This document shows positions 17,024 through 25,701 of a stretch of DNA of 64,000 nt, one piece after another. Each line of letters starts with the position of its first letter. Position 1 is the first letter of the stretch. The notes under the pieces were generated by a model. The model did no database searches, was not told where the DNA came from, and saw only the letters and a list, made by a program, of their open reading frames with translations. A program made the position numbers and the translations under genes. Source of the DNA: Mucilaginibacter sp. OK098 (lineage in GTDB: Bacteria; Bacteroidota; Bacteroidia; Sphingobacteriales; Sphingobacteriaceae); NCBI RefSeq assembly GCF_900142915.1, contig NZ_FRCM01000007.1, forward strand, positions 248,001 to 312,000. Reading direction: 5' to 3'.

Positions 17024-18472
17024 ATGGAAAAGATCAGGAAATATACTTTAATGGTTACGATAGCAGGGCTTTTGGCTTTTGGGTTTGGATGCAGTAAAAA
17101 GTCGCCCATCGGCGGCGGCGAAACACCACCACCCATAAAACCGGTTACCCCGGTTAAAACCGATGTTTCAATGTGGGTTACCACTGCTGATCAGTTTCAG
17201 CTGTTGAACAAACAAAATGTATCGCTGATTTTTAGTGCCGGTTCAAATCAAAACACAACCATAAATGTTGATACCACGCAAACCTATCAAACAATTGACG
17301 GCTTCGGCTTTTGCCTGTCAGGCGGCAGCGCTTACCTGATTAATAGTTTAAGCGATGCAAAGAAAACTGCATTGTTAAGAGAGTTATTTGCTACAGACTC
17401 AACCAGCATTGGCATCAGCTATATCCGTATAACTATAGGTGCGTCTGACATGAGTGCAGGTACTTTTAGCTATGATGATGTTGCCGGCGATGTTTCCTTG
17501 CAGAACTTTAGTCTCGCTAAAGAACAAACGGACCTGATCCCCATCCTGCAGAAAATAATAGCTATCAACCCAAATATTAAAATTTTAGCCTGCCCATGGA
17601 GTGCCCCGGCCTGGATGAAGGATAGTAATAGCTTTACTGGCGGCAGTTTAAAACCCGCGTATTTTGATGCCTATGCAAATTATTTTGTAAAATACATCCA
17701 GGGAATGAAGGCCGCAGGGATAACTATTGATGCCATTACCCCACAAAATGAACCTTTAAATGCTTATAATACGCCTGCTATGCTGATGCTATCCGCAGAT
17801 GAAGGCTCTTTCATTAAAAACAATTTGGGGCCTGCATTTAAAACTGCCGGAATAACTACAAAAATTATTGTTTACGATCATAATGCCGACCACCCTGAAT
17901 ATGCGACTCAAATTTTAGCTGATGCGGCCGCCAATCCTTCTGTTGACGGGTCCGCCTTTCACCTTTATGGGGGCTCTATAAATGCTTTATCGCCAGTACA
18001 TGATGCCTATCCTGCTAAAAACATTTACTTTACTGAACAGGCAACATTCCAAAGCGATCGGTTTGGCAGCGCTTTAGCATGGCACATAAGCAACCTGATT
18101 GTTGGAGCAACCCGTAACTGGAGCCGTAACGTTTTGGAATGGGTGCTGGCTACCGACGCGAATAACGGCCCGCATACCGCAGGCGGGTGCAGTACCTGTT
18201 TGGGAGCAGTAACTATAAGCCCTGAAATTACGCGTAATGTTGCTTATTATATTATAGCACACGCATCAAAATTTGTAAGGCCCGGCGCAGTAAGGATAGC
18301 TTCTGATCAGCAAAACACCCTATTGAACGTAGCGTTTAAAAATACTGATGGCTCCAAGGTGCTCATCGTAATAAATACATCAACCGGCGATCAATCATTC
18401 AACCTGAAATTTAACTCAAAAATTGTTACCACAACACTGCCTGGCGGTGCTGTTGCAACTTATAAATGGTAA
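17024..18472 (+). CDS. Glycoside hydrolase family 30 lipoprotein, probable endo-beta-1,6-glucanase
   Basis: This 482-residue protein has a lipobox at Cys23 (LAFGFGC) followed by SKK. The TIM-barrel starts at YQTIDGFGFCLSGGSAYLI (about 88-106). ILACPWSAPAWMKDS (187-201) is a family signature. The acid/base is Glu243 in TPQNEP and the nucleophile is Glu338 in IYFTEQA. A C-terminal beta domain follows (about 410-482). GH30 members next to GH16 in Bacteroidota often remove or cut beta-1,6-glucan branches, which suits a laminarin or fungal glucan target. A glucosylceramidase-like or xylanase activity is possible but less likely here. Confidence 0.88.
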   Translation: MEKIRKYTLMVTIAGLLAFGFGCSKKSPIGGGETPPPIKPVTPVKTDVSMWVTTADQFQLLNKQNVSLIFSAGSNQNTTINVDTTQTYQTIDGFGFCLSGGSAYLINSLSDAKKTALLRELFATDSTSIGISYIRITIGASDMSAGTFSYDDVAGDVSLQNFSLAKEQTDLIPILQKIIAINPNIKILACPWSAPAWMKDSNSFTGGSLKPAYFDAYANYFVKYIQGMKAAGITIDAITPQNEPLNAYNTPAMLMLSADEGSFIKNNLGPAFKTAGITTKIIVYDHNADHPEYATQILADAAANPSVDGSAFHLYGGSINALSPVHDAYPAKNIYFTEQATFQSDRFGSALAWHISNLIVGATRNWSRNVLEWVLATDANNGPHTAGGCSTCLGAVTISPEITRNVAYYIIAHASKFVRPGAVRIASDQQNTLLNVAFKNTDGSKVLIVINTSTGDQSFNLKFNSKIVTTTLPGGAVATYKW

Positions 18473-18507
18473 TTACAGGCACTAATTAATAACATTGGCA
18501 CACTATA

Positions 18508-19749
18508 ATGAAAAGTAAGCGCATTTATTTTTTAATACTGATTTGTTTGGTGCCCATTGCTGCCATTTATATCCAATATATAAATCAGTCGGAAAAAACA
18601 GATGCCAGGGGGGATAACTATGCCGGTTCGGATAAATGCATAAAGTGCCATAAAGCCGTTTATACGGCATACTTGGAAACAGCGCATTATCAATCATCCA
18701 AACCGGCATCTGCCCATAACATACATGGAAGTTTTGATAATTACCACAACGTTTTTTCAATTACCGAGCACTCAAAAGTGATTATGGAAAAGCGCGGCAA
18801 CAGCTTATACCAGGTTGCTTATGAAGATGGGAAACAGGTAAGGGCCGAACGTTTTGATATTACATTTGGCGGCAGAAAGGCAGAAACATATTTATATTGG
18901 AAAGACAAACAGTTGTTTGAGCTGCCAATCTCATACTTCACCTCTTTGAAAAGCTGGACAAACAGCCCTGGCTATGTTCCAAAAGAGCATGCCTATTTTG
19001 ACAGGCCTGTAATACAGCGCTGTTTTGAGTGCCATAGCAGTTACATAGAACAATTGCCAATTACCAACCTGGAAAAGCAGGAAGCCGAGTTTAATAAAAG
19101 TTCAATTGTTTATAGTATTGATTGCGAAAGGTGCCATGGCCCTGCTGCTAACCATGTAAATTTTCATACGGCTAATCCGGATGAGAAAAAGGGAAAGTAT
19201 ATTGTTAAATATTCATCGTTAACAAGGGCACAAAAACTAGACGCCTGTGCAGTATGCCACGGCGGCGGTAAAGATGTTTACCTGGAATCGGTATTTAAAT
19301 TTAAAATGGGCGATACGCTGTCAAAATTTAAAGAACCAAGCTTTTCGTACCAGGACCCTAACCCGGCAACGCTTGATGTTCATGGCAATCAAAACAGTTT
19401 GCTGGCGGCAAGCAAATGCTTTTTAATGAGCAATATGGACTGCAATACCTGCCATAACGTACATGTAAATGAAAGCGCCGACCTGGTTGCTTACTCACAA
19501 AAATGCATGAAATGTCATAATGAAACCAATCATAATTTTTGCAAAATGGCCCCTAAGTTAGGTACATTGATCAAAAATAATTGTATTGACTGCCACATGC
19601 CGCTAAAACCATCAAACGAGATCTCAGTTGCATCAAAAGGCGGCAAAAAGGAAATACCTTACCTGGTACGAACACATCACATTACCATATACCCGGAAGA
19701 ATCAAAAAAGATATTAGCATTTGTAAGCGGTAAGGCAATTGGTAAATAA
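18508..19749 (+). CDS. Seven-haem cytochrome c, membrane-anchored
   Basis: This 413-residue protein has an N-terminal hydrophobic segment (about 6-24) that is either a signal peptide or an anchor. Seven CxxCH haem sites are visible: residues 44-48, 172-176, 206-210, 247-251, 312-316, 333-337 and 359-363. The gap between haems 1 and 2 (about 120 residues) holds a beta-rich insert. The layout resembles cytochrome c554-like multihaem proteins, with electron-transfer or oxidoreductase roles in the periplasm. It starts 35 bases after the GH30 stop on the same strand with no terminator between, so it is probably part of the glucan operon. Its partner and reaction are unknown. Confidence 0.85.
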   Translation: MKSKRIYFLILICLVPIAAIYIQYINQSEKTDARGDNYAGSDKCIKCHKAVYTAYLETAHYQSSKPASAHNIHGSFDNYHNVFSITEHSKVIMEKRGNSLYQVAYEDGKQVRAERFDITFGGRKAETYLYWKDKQLFELPISYFTSLKSWTNSPGYVPKEHAYFDRPVIQRCFECHSSYIEQLPITNLEKQEAEFNKSSIVYSIDCERCHGPAANHVNFHTANPDEKKGKYIVKYSSLTRAQKLDACAVCHGGGKDVYLESVFKFKMGDTLSKFKEPSFSYQDPNPATLDVHGNQNSLLAASKCFLMSNMDCNTCHNVHVNESADLVAYSQKCMKCHNETNHNFCKMAPKLGTLIKNNCIDCHMPLKPSNEISVASKGGKKEIPYLVRTHHITIYPEESKKILAFVSGKAIGK

Positions 19750-20157
19750 TCGCCATTCTTAAACAGGCAATGGGCCGCTGTTAATATATACCCTTTCTTT
19801 TAAGAGCCCACTGCAATAAATAATATCCTTTCTGATTGTTTTTAGCGTTTCAGGATTTTGGCCAAGCCGTTAATTGAGACAAAGAATTATTCCGTCATCT
19901 GTAATTAATTGATAGCTTAATACGTAGTTGTATAATCAGAAAGTATTTGAAGTACCACTCTGCATTTTTAACAAATCAGGTAGAAATTAATGTTAAAATT
20001 AGTTAAATGATTTTCTGGCAGGTGAAATACCAAAATAAACCAGAATTGATCCGGATGTTTATGTAACAAATCCATTACAATACTTACAGGTAATTCTATT
20101 TATCCCTGTTTAAAATTATTGGCAAGCTATTATTGAACACAAATAAAACAAATAAAT
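19750..20157. other. Intergenic region after the cytochrome gene
   Basis: 408 bases of AT-rich sequence. I see no gene on either strand, no strong hairpin and no exact TAnnTTTG. It should contain the end of the glucan operon and the promoter of the PepSY-like gene. Confidence 0.5.
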
Positions 20158-20586
20158 ATGAAGAAGATCATCTTAAGTATGTTAATGGGAGTGGCAGCAA
20201 TCACTGCTGTAAGTGCCCAGAGAGTAAAAAGCCCCTTTGTTCCGGCAACAGTAAAATCGGCGTTAACTGCAAAGTATCCCGCTGCTGCCGACGTAAGCTG
20301 GGAAAAGGAAAAGGGGAACTATGAAGCAAACTGGGGTGGTAAATCAGGGGAAGATATGTCTGTACAGTTTACACCGGATGGGGCTTTCGTTGAACAGGTA
20401 GTGGCTATAAAGGTGAGTAATTTACCAGCTGGTGTTATCACTTATGTTAAACAACATTATAAAGGGGTTAAAATAACTGAGGCCGGTAAACTAACTGATG
20501 CTAAAGGCACCCTAATGTACGAAGCCGGGGTAAAAGGTAAGGACCTTGTGTTTGATGAAAAAGGCAATTTTCTTAAACAAGATTAA
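20158..20586 (+). CDS. Periplasmic PepSY-like protein
   Basis: This 142-residue protein has a signal peptide (1-20, VSA-Q cleavage). Two repeats follow, about residues 28-80 and 82-140. Each starts with a helix (VKSALTAKYPAAADVSWEKE; LPAGVITYVKQHY) and continues as a short sheet, the pattern of the Bacteroidota PepSY-like family (PF11396-type). Their role is unclear, and they are thought to bind or inhibit periplasmic partners. It is monocistronic with a good terminator at 20615-20637. Confidence 0.8.
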   Translation: MKKIILSMLMGVAAITAVSAQRVKSPFVPATVKSALTAKYPAAADVSWEKEKGNYEANWGGKSGEDMSVQFTPDGAFVEQVVAIKVSNLPAGVITYVKQHYKGVKITEAGKLTDAKGTLMYEAGVKGKDLVFDEKGNFLKQD

Positions 20587-20614
20587 TTTCCATGATTAAT
20601 GATTCCACCTATTT

Positions 20615-20642
20615 TGGCAGCCTGTTATGGGCAGCCATTTTT
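20615..20642 (+). terminator. Terminator after the PepSY-like gene
   Basis: TGGCAGCC (20615-20622) pairs with GGCAGCCA (20630-20637) with one A-A mismatch, followed directly by a T run. It lies 29 bases past the stop. Confidence 0.75.
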
Positions 20643-20743
20643 AATTTCAGTAAATTCAATAAAGTTTTGCTTAACTTGAATATGTATTGCAATATTGACG
20701 GGCATATGCCTTTGCACCAAATTAACTTTTGCTAAAATCACCT

Positions 20744-23266
20744 ATGATAAAACTCTTTGCTGGATCATTGCTCTTCCTTTCCATTTTACTATTAGGAAGT
20801 CAGCAGGTTATTGGGCAAAAAGTAATTATTAAGGGTAAAATAACAGATGCAAAAACTGGTGAGCCTGTTACTTATGCTACCATTGGTGTTAAAGGAACAG
20901 AGATAGGTACAAGCACAAATTTTGACGGCTTTTTTAAATTGGAGTTTATAAAAAAGAGCGACTCTATTACAGTAAGCTGCATAGGATATTTGCAGCAATC
21001 ATTTCTGATTGGCCGTGCATCTGTACAAACTATAAATATTCAGTTAAAACCGTCCTCCCAATCACTGAACGAGGTCAGGATCACACCGAAAGGTTATATG
21101 AACCCGGCCTGGGCAATTTTAAAGGAAATGGTTAAGCATAAGCCGGTGAACGACCCGCGTAGTATAAAATCTTATCAGCTGGAAAGCTATAGCCGCATTG
21201 AATTGGACGCGAGCAACTTCAGTTCTAATTTACTGAAAAAGAAATTTATCCAGCAGGCAATTTCAATGGCAGATAGTATGAAAATAGCAGGGGTTGATAA
21301 TATGCCTGTGCTCCCGTTATTTCTTTCAGAAACCGTTTCTGATTTTTTTTATCAAAGTAATCCGGAGGCTAAGCGGGAGGACATAAAAAAAACAAAAACA
21401 AATGGCGTTGGTTTTGAAGACGGTGCCCTGCTTGCACAGTTAACAGGCAGTACTTTTCAACAATATAACTTCTATAAAAATTTCGTTAGCGCCGCAGGAA
21501 AGGAATTTGCATCCCCAATTTCTGACGGTTGGAAAAATTGGTATGACTATGAACTGGAAAATCGAAATGCCATAGTGGATGGAAAAACCTGTTACCAGAT
21601 CTCCTTTAAACCCAAGCGCTCCCGGGATCTTGCTTTTACCGGTACAATATGGATAGCGCAGGAGAATTATGCTTTATACCAGATCAAGGCAACTATTGAA
21701 CCATCAGCAAATTTAAATTTCATCCACCGGATCTCTGTTCAGCAACAGATGGACGGCAAGACACCTGACAGGCCATGGTTGCCGGTAAAAACCCGTATTT
21801 TAGTGGAGGTTGAGCAACTTTCGAGCAACTCAAGCGGCCTGCTGGCCAAATTTTACACTGTAAATAAAATAATAAATACCGACGGGGTTTATCCACCTGA
21901 CTTTTTTAAGGATAATATTACCGTAGACCCGGATGCACGACAATCCGATAATCATTTTTGGGACATGAACAGGCCCGATTCGTTAACGAACGCTGAAAAA
22001 TCGGTGTATAGTTTGATTGATACGGTTAAGACGCTTCCAACGATTAAAAACTACCTTACAGCTGCAGATCTGCTGATCAATGGCTATTACAGGGCTGGCA
22101 ATATCAGCCTGGGGCCTTTCCTGAATACTTATAGTTATAATAATGTGGAAGGAAACCGGATCAGGCTAGGGTTCAAAACAAATTCAGATTTTGATAAAAA
22201 ATGGATATTGGGCGGTTATGTTGCTTATGGTTCTAAAGATCTGGACGTAAAATATGGCGCTTCAATAGATTATATACTATCCCGGAAGCATTGGACAGAA
22301 GCGGGTATCAGCTTTACGCATGACCTGAACCAGGTGGCCTTATTGAGTGACAATTATTTGTACCAACGCAATAACCTATTTTCTGCATTTACGCGATTTG
22401 GCCGTATTGATAAACGAAAAGTATTTGATCAGGATTTGTTGAACTTCTATGTCCGCCGTGACCTGTTTAAAGGTTTTACAGAAAAGATCAGTTTTTCACA
22501 GTGGTCTTTAGATCCGTTATTCCAGTTTAACTTTAATGACCCAAAAGGTGGCATAAGCCAGCAGTTATTTGTTTCCGAATTTCAGTTTGAAACCAAATGG
22601 TCTCCTGGGGTTCAACCCCTGATTTCAGAAACTATCAATCGTCCGGTCAGTATTAAAACGGATGTTTCCAAGCCTGAATTTACTTTCAGGTACACATTGG
22701 GATTGAAGAATTTATTCGGCAGTGATGTTACCTATCACAAATTCAGTTTTAATATAACCCAGACCTTAAAAATGGGTAGTCTTGGAAGAGGGAAATATTC
22801 ATTTTCGTCGGGCTATATCCCTTCAAGTGTTCCTTTTCCTTTATTGGAAAATCACCTTGGCAATACCACCTTCATTTATAACCCAAATGCCTTTAACCTG
22901 ATGCGCTTTTTTGAATTTGCCAGCGACAAATACGCCAGTTTGAGTTATACGCAGCATTTTGAAGGGCTGCTATTAAACACGATACCCGTAATTAAGAATT
23001 TTAAATGGCGCCTGGTTGGAACAGCAAATATTTTGTATGGCAGCATATCACAAACTAACCAAAATAATATTCTTGACCGCAATACCCTTAAGTTACAAGG
23101 CCTGGGTACTACTCCGTACGTTGAAGCAGGTTACGGAATTGAAAATATCTTTAAATTCTTTAGGGTCGATTTTATCCATCGCCTTACTTACAGGGATAAT
23201 AACAATGCTTTGAATGGAAGTGCTAAAAACTTCGGGATTAAGATTTCAGCACAGATCAGGCTCTGA
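20744..23266 (+). CDS. DUF5686 / carboxypeptidase-regulatory-like outer-membrane protein
   Basis: A TTG at 20729 is in frame, but the ATG at 20744 gives a clean signal peptide (MIKLFAGSLLF with a hydrophobic core and IG-Q cleavage), so the protein has 840 residues. Residues about 27-110 are a CarboxypepD_reg-like beta-sandwich (GKITDAKTGEPVTYATIGV). The rest is DUF5686, a long beta-rich region that ends in a membrane-type strand and is thought to form a barrel. Its function is unknown. Such proteins are widespread and chromosomal in Bacteroidota. A promoter-like TGCCTTTG lies upstream (one mismatch to TAnnTTTG). Confidence 0.88.
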   Translation: MIKLFAGSLLFLSILLLGSQQVIGQKVIIKGKITDAKTGEPVTYATIGVKGTEIGTSTNFDGFFKLEFIKKSDSITVSCIGYLQQSFLIGRASVQTINIQLKPSSQSLNEVRITPKGYMNPAWAILKEMVKHKPVNDPRSIKSYQLESYSRIELDASNFSSNLLKKKFIQQAISMADSMKIAGVDNMPVLPLFLSETVSDFFYQSNPEAKREDIKKTKTNGVGFEDGALLAQLTGSTFQQYNFYKNFVSAAGKEFASPISDGWKNWYDYELENRNAIVDGKTCYQISFKPKRSRDLAFTGTIWIAQENYALYQIKATIEPSANLNFIHRISVQQQMDGKTPDRPWLPVKTRILVEVEQLSSNSSGLLAKFYTVNKIINTDGVYPPDFFKDNITVDPDARQSDNHFWDMNRPDSLTNAEKSVYSLIDTVKTLPTIKNYLTAADLLINGYYRAGNISLGPFLNTYSYNNVEGNRIRLGFKTNSDFDKKWILGGYVAYGSKDLDVKYGASIDYILSRKHWTEAGISFTHDLNQVALLSDNYLYQRNNLFSAFTRFGRIDKRKVFDQDLLNFYVRRDLFKGFTEKISFSQWSLDPLFQFNFNDPKGGISQQLFVSEFQFETKWSPGVQPLISETINRPVSIKTDVSKPEFTFRYTLGLKNLFGSDVTYHKFSFNITQTLKMGSLGRGKYSFSSGYIPSSVPFPLLENHLGNTTFIYNPNAFNLMRFFEFASDKYASLSYTQHFEGLLLNTIPVIKNFKWRLVGTANILYGSISQTNQNNILDRNTLKLQGLGTTPYVEAGYGIENIFKFFRVDFIHRLTYRDNNNALNGSAKNFGIKISAQIRL

Positions 23267-23469
23267 TCCAGTAAATATTAAGGGAATGATCCCTTGATGT
23301 TAATCTGACACAACTCTAAATATTCCAGAAAAATTGTTCGCCGGCTGATGAAAAAAAGACTTAAACCATGGCTTACGGCTATTTTCAATCCAAATAATTG
23401 TATTTTATATTGGGTTGGCTTGTTTTACTTGACGGGAAGTTTTGGAAAAATGTTTTACTTGAAAGAAAA

Positions 23470-23498
23470 AAGGCATTTACATGTTTCGTAAATGCCTT
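23470..23498 (-). terminator. Terminator after tRNA-Ala
   Basis: AAGGCATTTAC (23470-23480) pairs perfectly with GTAAATGCCTT (23488-23498). On the minus strand the 11-bp stem is followed by a TTTTTTC run, 12 bases past the 3' end of the tRNA. Confidence 0.85.
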
Positions 23499-23509
23499 GA
23501 TTATTTAAG

Positions 23510-23586
<77 letters not shown>

Positions 23587-23666
23587 ATTGTGGAGTGCAA
23601 ATATATATCTTTCGGGCAGAAATCCAAAGCTGTTTTAAATTCATTTATTACTTGCAGGCTATAGTC

Positions 23667-24962
23667 CTATTCAGCTTCAAGTACTCGTTCTTTCACCATA
23701 AATACAGGCAGCGAGCCAAGGTTAAGGATTCGGTCGTGAAAGTTTCTGATATTAAACTTAGTGCCTTCCTTTTTTTGCAGTATTTGTTTCCATTCCATTA
23801 TCTGGCCAGCTCCGTATTTATAGGTAATGCACTGCGCCGGCCAGCGCTTTACACGGGCTATTTCGCGCATGGCAATATCGTCCTGGTTTTTAATGTTCTT
23901 TTTCCAAAAAGAAAGGGCTTGCTCATCTGTCCAACCGTAATAATTAAGGCCGATATCCATTGGTACCCTTACAGACCTTACTATATCCCATTCCCATTTA
24001 CCAAGCTCGTCATACCGGGTTTTATAAGCGCCAAGGTCTTTTCCAAGTTCCTCCACATAAGCCCCCCAGCCTTCCTCTAATCCTAAATAATAAAAAAGCT
24101 GCTGCACCTTTGATTGTTTTATGGCAGCATTTATGGAAGATTTATAATGATGCCCAGGTACCGCTTCATGAATAAAAAGCCAGTCAACCTGTCTTTTATT
24201 ATAGGGTTTATTAAACTGGTTATAATAAAATACGTTGTTATCATAATAACCCGGGGCTTGCGCCATTGCTTCATTTGTGCTTTGTTCAATTTTTAAAGGC
24301 TGTATTTTGTGCTTATTGAACACATTACCCATATTTTTATAAATGACCGCCCGTGTTTGCTCAAAATACTTCAATACATCTTTTGGGTCGTTAATAAAAA
24401 ACTCCTTATCATTTAAGTGTTTGTAAAAACCGTCTTCGCTTAAACCGCTTTGACTACGGATGGCTTCGATATGTCCTTGCACCCTTTTTATTTCCGTTAG
24501 TCCGAATTGGTAAATTTCATCAGGCGTAACATTGGCGCTAAGCCATCTTTTTAAAAAATACTTATACCAGGCTTTCCCGTTGGGGATGGTGTACAATCCT
24601 CCTGCAGAAATTTCTTTTGGTTTATTTGCGTCCCATTGTTTTTCCAGGCTCAGCCGTTCCAAATTCATACTGGTTTCATAAGCTATAAGCTCATAGTCCT
24701 GTTTTTGGCTTTTGCTCAAGCCCTCTGCGGAGAGCTTTTTTTGTTCAGCCTTAATAGTTTCGAAAAAAGTTATCTGTTTTTGAATTTCATCTGCCGGTTT
24801 TATTTGTTTCAGGGCAGTTACATAACTAAGCTCCATTTGCGGAATTTTTAGCGCAGCATATCCTTTTACAAATTTATCAGCGAACTGATCAAAGGTTTCA
24901 GAAGCTTTAAAGCCGGTTAAGCAAAACAGGGAAACATATAAATAGATCAGTTTAAGTTTCAT
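23667..24962 (-). CDS. DUF885 family protein, putative zinc metallopeptidase
   Basis: This 431-residue exported protein has a signal peptide (about 1-20). The HEAVPGHH motif at 265-272 is the HExxxGH-type zinc-binding core of DUF885. Downstream acidic helices (EEGWGAYVEELG) supply the likely third ligand, and QCITYKYGAGQIMEWKQ near the end is also conserved. Members are thought to be peptidases, but substrates are not established. Family members are commonly near 550-600 residues, so this copy looks short at the N-terminal half. It is transcribed away from the MFS gene. Confidence 0.82.
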   Translation of the reverse strand: MKLKLIYLYVSLFCLTGFKASETFDQFADKFVKGYAALKIPQMELSYVTALKQIKPADEIQKQITFFETIKAEQKKLSAEGLSKSQKQDYELIAYETSMNLERLSLEKQWDANKPKEISAGGLYTIPNGKAWYKYFLKRWLSANVTPDEIYQFGLTEIKRVQGHIEAIRSQSGLSEDGFYKHLNDKEFFINDPKDVLKYFEQTRAVIYKNMGNVFNKHKIQPLKIEQSTNEAMAQAPGYYDNNVFYYNQFNKPYNKRQVDWLFIHEAVPGHHYKSSINAAIKQSKVQQLFYYLGLEEGWGAYVEELGKDLGAYKTRYDELGKWEWDIVRSVRVPMDIGLNYYGWTDEQALSFWKKNIKNQDDIAMREIARVKRWPAQCITYKYGAGQIMEWKQILQKKEGTKFNIRNFHDRILNLGSLPVFMVKERVLEAE

Positions 24963-25701
24963 TTTATAATTGTTGGGCTCTCTTAATTATTGCGGATCAA
25001 AGTTATAAATATACATGATAAGGTGAGCGGCCCGACGAATTACAAAAAACCCTTAAAACAAGTAAAGCCCCTGATGGGCAGGGGCCTTTACTAACCAATT
25101 ATAAACCTAAATTATGAGAAGACTTTTTTAATATTTTGATGGTGTAAAAATAACACTATCTTTTCATATAAATCGAATTTTTTTGTAATTTTTTTGTAAA
25201 AAACTTCTTTGCTGCTATTCGATTAACAAAAATACAAACATTTTGTTAAAAATATAATAATTAGCAAAAAAAAGTTAAAATTATTTATCACTTACTTATA
25301 TCTAACAATATTAAGCATGCAAAAACAATTTTATTTCACATAAAATAAGCTTTTATAAATTTTTTACTGAAAATAACAATAAAAAATTGCTGATTTTTCT
25401 TTTAAAAAACAGATAAGCAAGCAACATACTCTAAAAAACAATCTATAAATATAAAATTATCTGATTTTTCCTCTTTATATCACAAAATATCTACCAATCA
25501 ATTGAAAAACTAAATAATTTCAGACTTAACGGCAAAACTTTTTAATAATTGTCTCCGGCTTACCTTAATTAAATTTTCAAAAACAAGGCCCTCCTTTAAA
25601 AAGTCTCTTGAATTGGTATAATGCGTTGTAAAAAATTGCGCAAATCAAACATCATTTTAAAAATGCTTTATCACTTTTGCGGATAATTTTTTCAATTACC
25701 G
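24963..25701. other. Long AT-rich gap between divergent DUF885 and MFS genes
   Basis: 739 bases, extremely AT-rich from 25140 on, with no supported gene. At 25061-25092 there is a 13-bp hairpin with one bulge (AGTAAAG-CCCCTG pairing with CAGGGG-C-CTTTACT). It is followed by CTAACCAATTATAAACCTAA and a five-codon frame at 25114-25131 (MRRLF). This part looks like a leader or small-RNA element. The remainder holds many A/T runs and no clear promoter. Confidence 0.5.
24998..25005 (-). promoter_or_regulatory. Candidate -7 promoter element for the DUF885 gene
   Basis: The minus strand reads TAACTTTG, a full TAnnTTTG match, 36 bases upstream of the ATG. No matching -33 TTG at the usual spacing was found. 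Confidence 0.45.

Noticed and set aside
20133-20324. Frame rich in cysteine and lysine over the PepSY-like gene start
   Set aside because: It is another frame of the PepSY-like gene, which has a signal peptide and conserved repeats. The cysteines come from codon shift.
23595-24080. 161-codon plus-strand frame opposite the DUF885 gene
   Set aside because: It overlaps the 3' part of a well-supported gene and shows no recognisable protein pattern.
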